The notes below the pieces were generated by a model. It ran no database searches, was not told the origin of the DNA, and saw only the letters and a list, made by a program, of their open reading frames with translations. A program made the translations under genes and the position numbers. A DNA stretch of 64,000 nucleotides, taken from Streptomyces sp. ASQP_92 (GTDB lineage Bacteria; Actinomycetota; Actinomycetes; Streptomycetales; Streptomycetaceae). The DNA is taken from NCBI RefSeq assembly GCF_025399895.1, contig NZ_JAODUA010000004.1:62001-126000 (forward strand). The letters are read 5' to 3'. Shown piece by piece: positions 51,724 through 62,685 of this stretch (the stretch's first letter is position 1; each line of letters begins with the position of its first letter).

Positions 51724-53277
51724 ATGGGGGAGTTCATGGACGCGGATCACGCGGGGCTGGTTGTCGCGGCGCAGGCCGGTGACGACCGGGCGCGCGAGGA
51801 ACTGATCGCCGCGTACCTGCCGTTGCTCTACAACATCGTCGGGCGAGCGCTGAGCGGACATGCTGACGTCGACGACGTCGTCCAGGAAACCCTGCTGCGT
51901 GTGGTGCGCGACCTGCCTGCCCTGCGTGCCCCGGAGAGCTTCCGGTCCTGGCTGGTGTCGATCACGCTTCGCCAGATCAGTACCCACCGGCACCGCCGCC
52001 GCGCCTTCGCCGACCGGACCGCGGTCATCGACGAGGCACACCAGATACCGGACCCCGGCGCCGCGCCTGAGGACATGACGATCCTGCGCCTGCGGGTGTC
52101 CGACGAGCGCCGCCAGATCGTCGAAGCCGGCCGGTGGCTCGACCCGGACCACCGGACGCTGCTGTCGCTGTGGTGGCAGGAGAACGCCGGCCTGCTGAGC
52201 CGCGACGACATCGCCGCCGCGACGGGGCTCACGGTCGCCCATGTCGGAGTGCGCCTCCAACGCATGCGCGAGCAGCTGGAACTGACCCGGACGATCGTCG
52301 CCGCCATGGAGGCCGACCCGCGCTGTCCGCGGCTGGAGGAGACCGTCGTCGGCTGGGACGGTCTCCACACATCGGTGTGGCGCAAGCGGATCGCTCGCCA
52401 CATCCGCGGCTGCCCGGTCTGCGCGGCGACGACGTCGACACGTGTGCCGACCGAGCTGCTCCTCCTCGGCATCGCGCCGCTGGCGGTCCCGGCCGGGCTC
52501 GTCGCCGCGCTGGCCGCCAAGGGCCTGCTCTCGGGTACGGCTGCGAGCGCCGCCGGCCTGGCCACGGCACACATCGCCGTCAACTCGGCGTCGGCGGGAG
52601 GCAGTCTGCACACCGCGCTGATCGGCAAGCTCTCCGCGGTGACCGCTCATCCGCTGGTGGCCCTCGCCACCAGCGCTGTGCTGGTCACCGGGGCCGCCAC
52701 CTACGCTGCCTGGCCCGAGCCGGCGCATCGGGTGCCCGGCGTCGTCGCGGCTCCCCCTGTCGGCAGTCCCACGCCGATCCCCTCGCGCGTGGCCACGCCG
52801 GCCGGCCCGCCCCCCGTGAGTCCGTCCGCCACCGCAGGCACTGTTCCGCTGGGCGCACGGTCGCTGGAGTCCGTGGCCCACCCTGCCCTGTACTTCACCT
52901 ATGGCGACGACTTCGCGACGCTCGGCCGGGTCTCCGCCGCCAGCGACGCGCGGACACGGCAGCGGGTCACCTTCACGGTCGTCGGGGGTCTGGCCGATAC
53001 ACGGTGCGTCACCTTCCGCGCGGCCGACGGCCGTTATCTGCGCCATCGCGACCTGCGGCTACGGCTGAGCACCAACGACGGCAGCCAACTGTTCCGTGAA
53101 GACGCCACCTTCTGTCCGCGCCCCGGGACGGTCGCCGGGTCAGTGACCCTGCACGCACACAACTATCCGGGGTCGGTGATCCGCTGCCGCGACGGTGGCA
53201 TATGGCTCGATGGCTCCGACGGCACCCGGGCCTTCGCCGACCAGGCCTCCTTCCTCCTGCGCAAAGCCTGGATTTGA
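51724..53277 (+). CDS. ECF sigma factor fused to zinc anti-sigma motif, membrane segments and AbfB carbohydrate-binding domain
   Basis: 517 residues from ATG 51724 after GGGAGGTGAGG. Region 2 (residues 10-90): HADVDDVVQETLLRVVRDL and FRSWLVSITLRQI. Region 4 (135-185): LSLWWQENAGLLSRDDIAAAT-type helix-turn-helix. Then H226-x3-C230-x2-C233 (HIRGCPVC), the zinc signature of anti-sigma ZAS domains. Hydrophobic stretches follow at about 240-265 and 320-342, then a Pro/Thr-rich linker and a C-terminal AbfB/CBM42-like arabinose-binding domain (378-517; AADGRYLRHRDLRLRL). Predicted topology puts the sigma part inside and the lectin outside. ECF groups with such C-terminal extensions are known, but the combination in the middle of a xylan locus suggests sensing of arabinoxylan. 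Confidence 0.85.
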   Translation: MGEFMDADHAGLVVAAQAGDDRAREELIAAYLPLLYNIVGRALSGHADVDDVVQETLLRVVRDLPALRAPESFRSWLVSITLRQISTHRHRRRAFADRTAVIDEAHQIPDPGAAPEDMTILRLRVSDERRQIVEAGRWLDPDHRTLLSLWWQENAGLLSRDDIAAATGLTVAHVGVRLQRMREQLELTRTIVAAMEADPRCPRLEETVVGWDGLHTSVWRKRIARHIRGCPVCAATTSTRVPTELLLLGIAPLAVPAGLVAALAAKGLLSGTAASAAGLATAHIAVNSASAGGSLHTALIGKLSAVTAHPLVALATSAVLVTGAATYAAWPEPAHRVPGVVAAPPVGSPTPIPSRVATPAGPPPVSPSATAGTVPLGARSLESVAHPALYFTYGDDFATLGRVSAASDARTRQRVTFTVVGGLADTRCVTFRAADGRYLRHRDLRLRLSTNDGSQLFREDATFCPRPGTVAGSVTLHAHNYPGSVIRCRDGGIWLDGSDGTRAFADQASFLLRKAWI

Positions 53278-56141
<2,864 letters not shown>

Positions 56142-56249
56142 GCTGATCTGCCCGTCCACGGCGATCGTGATGCGGAGCGGCCTGCCGGAGCGGAGACGAG
56201 CGGTCCACGGCTCGGGCAGCCGCACCCGCTGAGCGGTACTCACCGCATC

Positions 56250-56284
56250 GAGGAACCCCAGTCGTGCGTCGGCTGGGGTTCCTC
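56250..56284 (+). terminator. Terminator after the GH10-GH62 gene
   Basis: GAGGAACCCCAG (56250-56261) pairs perfectly with CTGGGGTTCCTC (56273-56284) around an 11-nt loop, followed by a pyrimidine-rich TCCTCTCTCC tail. Confidence 0.8.
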
Positions 56285-56360
56285 TCCTCTCTCCTCCGCG
56301 TATTCGTGCGGCCCGGTCGGCGAGGGTCGTCGCCGTCGCCGGTGAACCGTACGGCGCGGG

Positions 56361-56397
56361 CGGCAACCTTTTCCGGAGCGGCGGCAACTGACGGGTG
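56361..56397 (+). promoter_or_regulatory. CGGCAACCTTTTC box upstream of GH74 (box A)
   Basis: A 37-bp block identical at 29 positions, without gaps, to box B at 59225. Shared: CGGCAACCTTTTC, then CGGCGGC, ACTGA and GTG at fixed distances. It looks like an ECF-type promoter (-35 GGCAACC, -10 around ACTGA, about 19 bp apart). It starts 140 bp before the GH74 start codon and after the preceding terminator. Confidence 0.55.
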
Positions 56398-56500
56398 ACA
56401 CCAAGGCGATCACACCCACGGGTCGTCCAGCCCCGCAGGCCGCGGCGCACCTCTGATCCCGGCGGTCGCACGGGCAGGGCCGAAGCAAGGAGCAACCCCC

Positions 56501-59152
56501 ATGAACGAGATGGATCCCACGGCCCATGGCCGCAGCGGGCACAGGCGCGCAGCGGGCGGGGGTGTGAGACGTACGCGTGGGCGCCACCGCCGGCGCTGGA
56601 CCGCGCTGGGTCTGGCGCTGGGCGTGCCCGGCGTCCTCGGTCCCTACCTGCTGTTCGTGCAGGCCTCCTCGGAGGCCGCGACGGTGGATCCCGACACCTA
56701 TTACACGTTGGTGTCCGTCCGCAGCGACAAAGCGATGGCCGTGCCCGGAGCGGACACCTCGGACGGCGCCTGGATACGGCAGTCGAGCCGCGTGGCCGGT
56801 GCCGCGAGTCAGCAGTGGCGGCTACGGGCGGTGGGGGACGGATACGTCGAGCTGGAGAATCGCGGCAGCCACAAGGTCCTCGGAGTGCGGGGCGGCTCCA
56901 CGCAGCCGTCCGCCGCCGTCGAGCAGCAGACCGACCACGGTTCCGCCTCGCAGCAGTGGAAGGTCGAGGACGCGGGTGACGCCGCGGTGAAGTTCGTCTC
57001 CCGGACGAGCGGCATGGTGCTTGACGTGTGGGGAGGCTCCGTCGGCGAGGGTGTGCCGCTCATCCAGTACGCCGACCGGGGCAGTACCAACCAGCAGTGG
57101 CGGCTGGTGAAGGCGTCCGGCTCCGGCGGGTACACCTGGCACAACGCGCAGATCGTGGGCGGTGGTTTCGTCACCGGGCTGGTCTTCAACCCCTCCCGCA
57201 AGGACCTGCTGTACGCGCGCACCGACGTGGGCGGCGCGTACCGCTGGGACCCGACCGCCGGCCGGTGGACCTCGTTGACCGACTGGATCGGTGGGGCCGA
57301 CTGGAACCTGCTGGGGATCGAGAGTCTGGCGACCGACCCGGCCGACCCGGACCGGGTGTACCTCGCGAGCGGCAGCTACACCAACGGCTGGGCGGGCAAC
57401 GGCGCGATCCTCCGCTCCTCCGACCAGGGCAGGACGTTCCAGCGCACCGACCTGCCGTTCAAGCTGGGCGGCAACGAGGACGGCCGGTCCATGGGCGAGC
57501 GGCTGGCCGTGGATCCCGCCCACCACGGCACGCTCTATCTGGGCACGCGCAAGAACGGCCTGTGGCGCAGCACCGACTACGGCGTGACCTGGAGTCAGGT
57601 GAACGGCTTCCCGGTCAAGGACGGTGCGAGCAGTGGAGTCGGCCTGTCCTTCGTGACGTTCGGCCCGGCCGGCAGCAGGACGATCTACGTGGGCGTGGCG
57701 GACAAGAACACCTCCCTCTACCGCTCCACCGACGGCGGCAGCACCTGGCAGGCCGTCCCGGGCCGGCCCTCCGGCGAGCTGCCGCAGCACGGTGTGCTGT
57801 CCGGCGACGGCTCCCTCTATGTGACGTACACCAACACCCCGGGCCCGAACGGGGTGACGGGTGGGTCGGTGTGGAAGTACACGCCGTCCACCGGGGCATG
57901 GAAGAACGTCTCGCCGTCCAGCGGCACCTACGGCTTCGCCGGGCTTGCCGTCGATCCGCAGCACCCGTCCACGGTGATGGTCACCACCCTGGACCGGTGG
58001 TGGCCTTCGGACGAGGTGTACAGGTCGACCGATGGGGGTGCCTCCTGGAAGGCGCTCGGCGCGACCTCGAAGCGGGACAACTCCGCGGCGCCGTACGTGG
58101 GTTCCGGTATCGGGCACTGGATGGGCGCGCTGGCCATCGACCCCTTCGATTCCGGGCATGTGCTGTACGGCACCGGGTCGGGGATGTGGGGCAGCCGCGA
58201 TGTCACCGCGGCCGACCGCGGGGGCGCCACGCACTGGACGGTCCCGGCCGAGGGACTGGAGGAGACCGTCGTGCTCGCACTGGCCAAGGCGCCCGGCCTC
58301 CCCCTGATCAGCGCGCTCGGAGACATCGGTGGGTTCCGGCACGAGGACCTGACCAAGGTGCCGTCCAAGGCACTCACCGAGCCGCTGTTCACCAACACCA
58401 CGGGCATCGACTTCGCCCAGGCGAAGCCGGCGTTCATGGTCCGGGTCGGTCTCGGCGGCGCGCAGCACGGCGCGTACTCGATCAACGGCGGAGCCGACTG
58501 GACGCCGTTCGCCGTGCCTCCCGTCGGCGGTGTGGGCGCCGGAACCGTGGCGGTCTCCGCGGACGGCGGCACCGTGGTGTGGACGCCCTCGGGCCAGCAC
58601 CCGTTCTACTCGACCAACCGGGGCTCGGCCTGGGCGCCGGTCTCCGGGCTGCCGAAGGACGCGACCGTGGTGGCCGACCGTTCGGCGGGCAACACCTTCT
58701 ACGCCCTCAGCGGCGGCACCCTGTACGCCAGCACCGACGGCGGCAGGCACTTCACCGCCCGGACCACGGGGCTCGCCGAGGGCCGGCTCAGGGCGGTTCC
58801 GGGCGCCACCGGTGACCTGTGGATCGCGGGCGGGAGCAATGGGCTCCAGCACTCGACCAACGCCGGGGCGAGCTTCACCAAGCTCGGCGGCGTCGAGCAG
58901 GCGAGCGCCATCGGCTTCGGCAAGGCGGCGCCGGGCGCCGGCCACCAGGCTCTCTACCTCAGCGGAACGGTGAAGGGCGTCAGCGGGCTGTTCCGTTCCA
59001 TCGACGGTGGTTCGAGCTGGCTGCGGATCAACGACGACCAGCACCAGTTCGGCGGCAGCGCGATCACCGTCGTCGAAGGCGACCCCGATGTGTACGGCCG
59101 GGTCTACCTGGGCGGCTACGGCCGGGGCGTGGTGTACGGCGACCTGTCCTGA
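56501..59152 (+). CDS. Secreted ricin-type lectin-GH74 xyloglucanase
   Basis: 883 residues from ATG 56501 (AAGGAG upstream). The Arg-rich N-region and hydrophobic core ending SSEA form a signal peptide. Residues 65-205 are a RICIN lectin with QQW repeats (SQQWRLRAV, SQQWKVEDA, NQQWRLVKA). Residues 210-883 are the GH74 tandem beta-propellers: GGGFVTGLVFNPS, YARTDVGGAYRW (predicted catalytic Asp), KLGGNEDGRSMGERLAVDP, and GHWMGALAIDPFDSG (second catalytic Asp). Asp-box-like repeats (SSDQGRTF, STDGGSTW, STNRGSAW) mark the blades. It hydrolyses xyloglucan backbones outside the cell. The lectin is N-terminal, unlike the more common C-terminal CBM2. Confidence 0.9.
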   Translation: MNEMDPTAHGRSGHRRAAGGGVRRTRGRHRRRWTALGLALGVPGVLGPYLLFVQASSEAATVDPDTYYTLVSVRSDKAMAVPGADTSDGAWIRQSSRVAGAASQQWRLRAVGDGYVELENRGSHKVLGVRGGSTQPSAAVEQQTDHGSASQQWKVEDAGDAAVKFVSRTSGMVLDVWGGSVGEGVPLIQYADRGSTNQQWRLVKASGSGGYTWHNAQIVGGGFVTGLVFNPSRKDLLYARTDVGGAYRWDPTAGRWTSLTDWIGGADWNLLGIESLATDPADPDRVYLASGSYTNGWAGNGAILRSSDQGRTFQRTDLPFKLGGNEDGRSMGERLAVDPAHHGTLYLGTRKNGLWRSTDYGVTWSQVNGFPVKDGASSGVGLSFVTFGPAGSRTIYVGVADKNTSLYRSTDGGSTWQAVPGRPSGELPQHGVLSGDGSLYVTYTNTPGPNGVTGGSVWKYTPSTGAWKNVSPSSGTYGFAGLAVDPQHPSTVMVTTLDRWWPSDEVYRSTDGGASWKALGATSKRDNSAAPYVGSGIGHWMGALAIDPFDSGHVLYGTGSGMWGSRDVTAADRGGATHWTVPAEGLEETVVLALAKAPGLPLISALGDIGGFRHEDLTKVPSKALTEPLFTNTTGIDFAQAKPAFMVRVGLGGAQHGAYSINGGADWTPFAVPPVGGVGAGTVAVSADGGTVVWTPSGQHPFYSTNRGSAWAPVSGLPKDATVVADRSAGNTFYALSGGTLYASTDGGRHFTARTTGLAEGRLRAVPGATGDLWIAGGSNGLQHSTNAGASFTKLGGVEQASAIGFGKAAPGAGHQALYLSGTVKGVSGLFRSIDGGSSWLRINDDQHQFGGSAITVVEGDPDVYGRVYLGGYGRGVVYGDLS

Positions 59153-59167
59153 TCGCCTTGCGCCGGG

Positions 59168-59197
59168 GGCGGGCAGCGGCGTGTGCCGCCGCCCGCC
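59168..59197 (+). terminator. Terminator after GH74
   Basis: A 13-bp stem (59168-59180 with 59185-59197) with a single A/C mismatch around a GTGT loop, 16 bp after the GH74 stop and before box B. Confidence 0.7.
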
Positions 59198-59224
59198 GCG
59201 GTCGCGGCGATGCCGGAACCGGAC

Positions 59225-59261
59225 CGGCAACCTTTTCGCCTCCGGCGGCCACTGAAGAGTG
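59225..59261 (+). promoter_or_regulatory. CGGCAACCTTTTC box upstream of the expansin-sigma operon (box B)
   Basis: Same gapless 37-bp pattern as box A at 56361 (29 of 37 identical), 63 bp before the expansin ATG. Likely an ECF promoter. Because the ECF sigma gene lies downstream in the same cluster, positive autoregulation is plausible. Confidence 0.55.
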
Positions 59262-59287
59262 CGACGTCGACTCGATGCAATGAACGG

Positions 59288-60229
59288 ATGGGCATGAGGA
59301 CAACGAACCACCGCGCCCCGCGGCCACGGCGCGGACGCGGGCAGGCCTTCGGCATTCCGTTGGCGGTGTTGGCCGTCGGGGTTCTGGCCTGCGTGGGCGT
59401 CACGCTCCTCCCCAGCAGCGGCGCCGATGCCGGGCATCACACGGAGGCATCCGTCGCGGCTGCCCCGGCGAGCGTCCCGTCCCGTTCCGGTTCACCAGCC
59501 ACGGCGCTCGGTGCCGCCACAGCATCGGCGCTGCCCCGCCCGGCGAGCCCGCGGCCGTCAGTCACCGGCATCCCGAGATCCGCCGCCTCCAGCACCCCTC
59601 GGCCGGCGTCCCTGGCGGGGCGGATCAAACCCGGGGTCGCCTACCGGGGAGTCGCGACCTCCTATGCCGCGGGGGACGGCGGGGGCTCCTGCCTGTACGG
59701 TCCGTCCAGCGATCTCATGATCGCGGCGATGAACCACACCGATTACGAGTCCGCCAAGGCGTGCGGGGCACATGTGCTGGTTCGCGCCGCCAACGGGTCG
59801 TCCATCACCGTGCGGATCGTCAACGAGTGCCCCCTGCCGTGCGCGCCCGGCCAACTCGACCTCAGCACACAGGCTTTCGCGAAACTGGCCGCGCCCTCCC
59901 TCGGTCGGATCCCCGTGAGCTGGACGCTGCTGAGCCCCGCCGCACCCGACATGATCTCCATCCGGTACAAGACCGGGTCCACCCGCTGGTGGTGCGGCAT
60001 CCAGGTCATCGGCCACCGCAACCCGGTGGCGGCGCTCGAACTCAGAACAGCCGACGGCTGGCTCCCACTGCCCCGCACCGACTACAACTACTTCCTCTCC
60101 CCTGGCGGCAGCGGATGCGGCGGGGCGATCAGGGTCACCGACATCTACGGAGAACGACTCACCATCGACAAGATCGCGCTCAAACCCGACGTCGCGCAGC
60201 CGTCCGGCGTCCAGTTCACCCGGCGTTGA
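59288..60229 (+). CDS. Secreted expansin-like protein
   Basis: 313 residues from ATG 59288 (ATG 59294 also possible; no strong ribosome site). An Arg-rich start and one hydrophobic helix give a signal or anchor, then a Ser/Pro/Ala-rich linker to about residue 110. A double-psi beta-barrel domain follows: GVATSYAAGDGGGSCLYG, MIAAMNHTDYESAKACGAHV, VNECPLPCAPGQLDLSTQAF, with the essential Asp of LDLS. A C-terminal expansin CBM63-like domain has exposed aromatics (TRWWCGIQVIGHRNPV, TDYNYFL). It is predicted to loosen cellulose-xyloglucan contacts without hydrolysis, which suits its place beside GH74. Confidence 0.85.
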   Translation: MGMRTTNHRAPRPRRGRGQAFGIPLAVLAVGVLACVGVTLLPSSGADAGHHTEASVAAAPASVPSRSGSPATALGAATASALPRPASPRPSVTGIPRSAASSTPRPASLAGRIKPGVAYRGVATSYAAGDGGGSCLYGPSSDLMIAAMNHTDYESAKACGAHVLVRAANGSSITVRIVNECPLPCAPGQLDLSTQAFAKLAAPSLGRIPVSWTLLSPAAPDMISIRYKTGSTRWWCGIQVIGHRNPVAALELRTADGWLPLPRTDYNYFLSPGGSGCGGAIRVTDIYGERLTIDKIALKPDVAQPSGVQFTRR

Positions 60230-60357
60230 CCGTGCTGCCCACCCACCATCACGGCTCCGCCCACGGGGGCGGCCACCATCCGGCCGCGCCGGCGTCCACA
60301 GGTGCGCTCGAGCCGGCTGTCACCGCGCACACCACAGGGAGAGGGCGACCGAGGGAG

Positions 60358-60888
60358 ATGCTCCTCGATGACGCGTCCACGGAATTCCACGACTTCTTCG
60401 AACGCCACTACGCCGAACTAGCCCGTCTCGCCCACCTCCTGACCGGCGAGACGGACGCGGCCGACGATCTCGCCGCGGACGCCCTGGTCGCCCTGTGGCA
60501 ACGCTGGGACCGATTCCGTACGGCCCACCACCCGCTGGCCTACGCCCGCGGCGTGGTGGCCAACCTGGCGCGCGAGCGGATCCGCAGCGCGGTCCGCGAG
60601 AGACGCCGGGTCGCGCTGTTCTGGTCCCGCAGCCCCCAAGAAGTGGACCCACCGGACGTGGCGGCCGTCCTGGACGTCCGTGCGGCGCTCGCCCGGCTGC
60701 CGTTCCGGAAACGGGCGTGCGTGGTGCTGCGCCACGCCTTCGACCTCTCGGAGAAGGACACCGCGATGGCACTGGGCATATCGGTCGGTACGGTGAAGAG
60801 CCAGACCTCTAAGGCAATGGCCGAGCTGGAACGCGCACTCGGCATCAGCGCGGCCCGGGAACTGACGCAGGGAAGGAGGACTCGGTGA
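60358..60888 (+). CDS. SigE-family ECF RNA polymerase sigma factor
   Basis: 176 residues from ATG 60358 with an AGGGAG site. Region 2: FFERHYAELARLAHLLTGE and DLAADALVALWQRWDRF. Region 4: ARLPFRKRACVVLRHAFDLS then ALGISVGTVKSQTSKAMAEL. It overlaps the next gene by GTGA, so the two are coupled. It is downstream of the expansin gene on the same strand (128-bp gap). It is the natural candidate to read the two CGGCAACCTTTTC boxes (inference). Confidence 0.88.
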   Translation: MLLDDASTEFHDFFERHYAELARLAHLLTGETDAADDLAADALVALWQRWDRFRTAHHPLAYARGVVANLARERIRSAVRERRRVALFWSRSPQEVDPPDVAAVLDVRAALARLPFRKRACVVLRHAFDLSEKDTAMALGISVGTVKSQTSKAMAELERALGISAARELTQGRRTR

Positions 60889-61664
60889 ACGAGGAGATCA
60901 GCCGAAGGCTGCGCGAGACCGCCGAGTCCCACCAGCCCGACCGCGCAAGGATGTTGGTGCGTATCGAGCGCGGCACGACCGGCGCCACCGTCCGGCACCG
61001 CACTCCCCCGATCACGAGATCACGGCCCAAGGCCGCCCTCGCCGGTCTCGTCACCGCCGGCATCCTGGCCACCGGCGGGGTCGCCGTCGCGGGCATCGTC
61101 GCAGGCCCGTCACCATCGGACACCGCTCCCGCGGTCCCGCCTCCGACCGTCCCCTCGCCAACCGCCACCCCGCGTCCCGCGCCGTCGGCGTCCCCCACCC
61201 CCACCGGCCCAACCCAGGCCCCCACACCCCGGACCAGTTCGCGTCCAGCTCCGCTCCCCAGCAGCCGGGCCCAGAACGGTCCGCTGTGGTCGGCGAGTTC
61301 GATGGGCCCGGACAACAACATCTACTGGGCCCAGAGCGACCTCATCCTCAAGACGGCCCAGCCGCTCACCTCGCTCACGGTGGAACTGCGCATCGCGCAG
61401 ACTGGCGGAGTCAAGAACACCGGCAACTGGCGGACCCTGCCGAGCGACGACTTCACCGTCACGGTCCAGGAGGCCGACGGCGTACTGGTGTACCGCTGGG
61501 TCCTCAAACCCGGCCGCACCGTGCCGGCCGGACAACATGAGTTCGCCGCCCAGTACAACCACGCCATGGGCGCGCGCAGCACCACCGCCGACAACTACCG
61601 CGCCGACGCGCACGCTTCGCGCGGTCCCGCCTCGGTCTGGGGAGGATTCCCCGCGACACGTTGA
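60885..61664 (+). CDS. Single-pass membrane protein, probable regulator of the upstream ECF sigma factor
   Basis: 259 residues from GTG 60885, overlapping the sigma gene by 4 bp. An N-terminal cytoplasmic part of about 45 residues (NEEISRRLRETAESHQPDRA) precedes one membrane helix (AALAGLVTAGILATGGVAVA). A Pro/Ser/Thr-rich linker (70-120) follows, and then an extracellular beta-rich domain of about 130 residues (NNIYWAQSDLILKTAQPL, WRTLPSDDFTVTVQEAD). No zinc-finger HxxxCxxC is present. The arrangement fits a membrane anti-sigma factor with an outside sensor domain, possibly for cell-wall glycans; no family is recognised for that domain. Confidence 0.65.
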   Translation: MNEEISRRLRETAESHQPDRARMLVRIERGTTGATVRHRTPPITRSRPKAALAGLVTAGILATGGVAVAGIVAGPSPSDTAPAVPPPTVPSPTATPRPAPSASPTPTGPTQAPTPRTSSRPAPLPSSRAQNGPLWSASSMGPDNNIYWAQSDLILKTAQPLTSLTVELRIAQTGGVKNTGNWRTLPSDDFTVTVQEADGVLVYRWVLKPGRTVPAGQHEFAAQYNHAMGARSTTADNYRADAHASRGPASVWGGFPATR

Positions 61665-61704
61665 GGCCGGCGGCAGTCCGGCCCGGAGCGCCGGGGGCCG
61701 GCCG

Positions 61705-62586
61705 TCACCGCCGCTGCTGTTCGACGATGCCCGCCCAGTCATCCGCTCCGCGACCGGCGGCGATCGCATCGTCGAAGACAGTACGCAGCAGTTCACCGAC
61801 CGGCAGGGAGACGCCTTGATCGGTCGCCGCATCGAGCGCGAGGTGGAGGTCCTTGCGGCCCAGGGCCGTGGTGAATCCGGCCGGCTGGTAGCGCCGTTCG
61901 GCGATCATCGACCCGTAGCCGCTGTAGACCGGTCCCGGGAAGAGCGTCGACGTCAGCAGCTCCACCAACTGCCCGGGGTCGACACCCGCGCCCTCGGCGA
62001 GGCTGACGGCCTCGCCGAGTGACTGGATCGCGCACGCGATCAGGTAATTCCCTAGGATCTTCACGATGTTGGCCTGCTCCGGGCGGTCGCCCAGCCTCCA
62101 GGTCCGCGAGCCGATCACGTCGAAGAACGGCTGCACACGGTCGAGCAGCCCATGCTCGCCGGCCGCAAGGACATTGAGTGCCCCGGCTTCGGCGACCGGA
62201 ACACGGCCGAAGACCGGGGCCGCGACATATCCGACACCGTGCTCGGCGTGCGCCGCGTCGGCCCGGCGCGCCAGGTCGGCACTCACCGTGGCGAGGTTGA
62301 CGTGAACCGTCCCGCCCGGGGTCTGAGCGAGGACACCGGAGTCGAGGAACGTCTCAGCGACGGCCCGGTCGTCGGACAGGACCGAGAAGACCACGGGCGT
62401 CCGCATGGCCTCGGCCACGGAGGCGGCACGACGGGCGCCCAATGCGACCAGTCCGTCCGCGGGTTCATCGGAGCGGTTCCACACCACGACGTCGTGGCCG
62501 CTCTTCAAGAGATTGCGCGCGATGGGCCGCCCCATGGCTCCCAGACCGATGACTGCAATGCCGCTCACGCCGATCATCCCTTCCAT
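61705..62586 (-). CDS. NAD(P)-binding beta-hydroxyacid dehydrogenase-family protein
   Basis: 293 residues from ATG 62586 (ATG 62577 is also possible). Rossmann motif IAVIGLGAMGRPIARNL, then a basic WNRS after strand 2 that favours NADP. Also VHVNLATVSADLARR, APVFGRVPVAEAGALNVLAAG and the catalytic Lys in VKILGNYLIACAIQSLGEA. It belongs to the 6PGDH/HIBADH-like family; substrate unknown. Divergent from the CGNR regulator with two matching operator-like repeats in between. Confidence 0.85.
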   Translation of the reverse strand: MEGMIGVSGIAVIGLGAMGRPIARNLLKSGHDVVVWNRSDEPADGLVALGARRAASVAEAMRTPVVFSVLSDDRAVAETFLDSGVLAQTPGGTVHVNLATVSADLARRADAAHAEHGVGYVAAPVFGRVPVAEAGALNVLAAGEHGLLDRVQPFFDVIGSRTWRLGDRPEQANIVKILGNYLIACAIQSLGEAVSLAEGAGVDPGQLVELLTSTLFPGPVYSGYGSMIAERRYQPAGFTTALGRKDLHLALDAATDQGVSLPVGELLRTVFDDAIAAGRGADDWAGIVEQQRR

Positions 62587-62587
62587 C

Positions 62588-62653
62588 GAACCGTCCAAGA
62601 CGGTTCAAGCGTGCCATGGCGTTACGATCGAAGCGAACCGCCTTAGGTGGTTC
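62588..62653. promoter_or_regulatory. Twin 19-bp inverted repeats between the dehydrogenase and CGNR regulator
   Basis: Repeat 1: GAACCGTC-CAA-GACGGTTC (62588-62606), perfect. Repeat 2: GAACCGCC-TTA-GGTGGTTC (62635-62653), one mismatched pair. Their centres are 47 bp apart. They are likely binding sites for the CGNR regulator or another repressor controlling both genes. Confidence 0.65.
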
Positions 62654-62685
62654 GGCGCGTGTCGTTGCTCACCGGGGAGGCTGGA

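Noticed and set aside
56822..59440. Long minus-strand frame opposite GH74
   Set aside because: GH74 motifs and propeller repeats on the plus strand explain the region; the antisense product looks non-natural.
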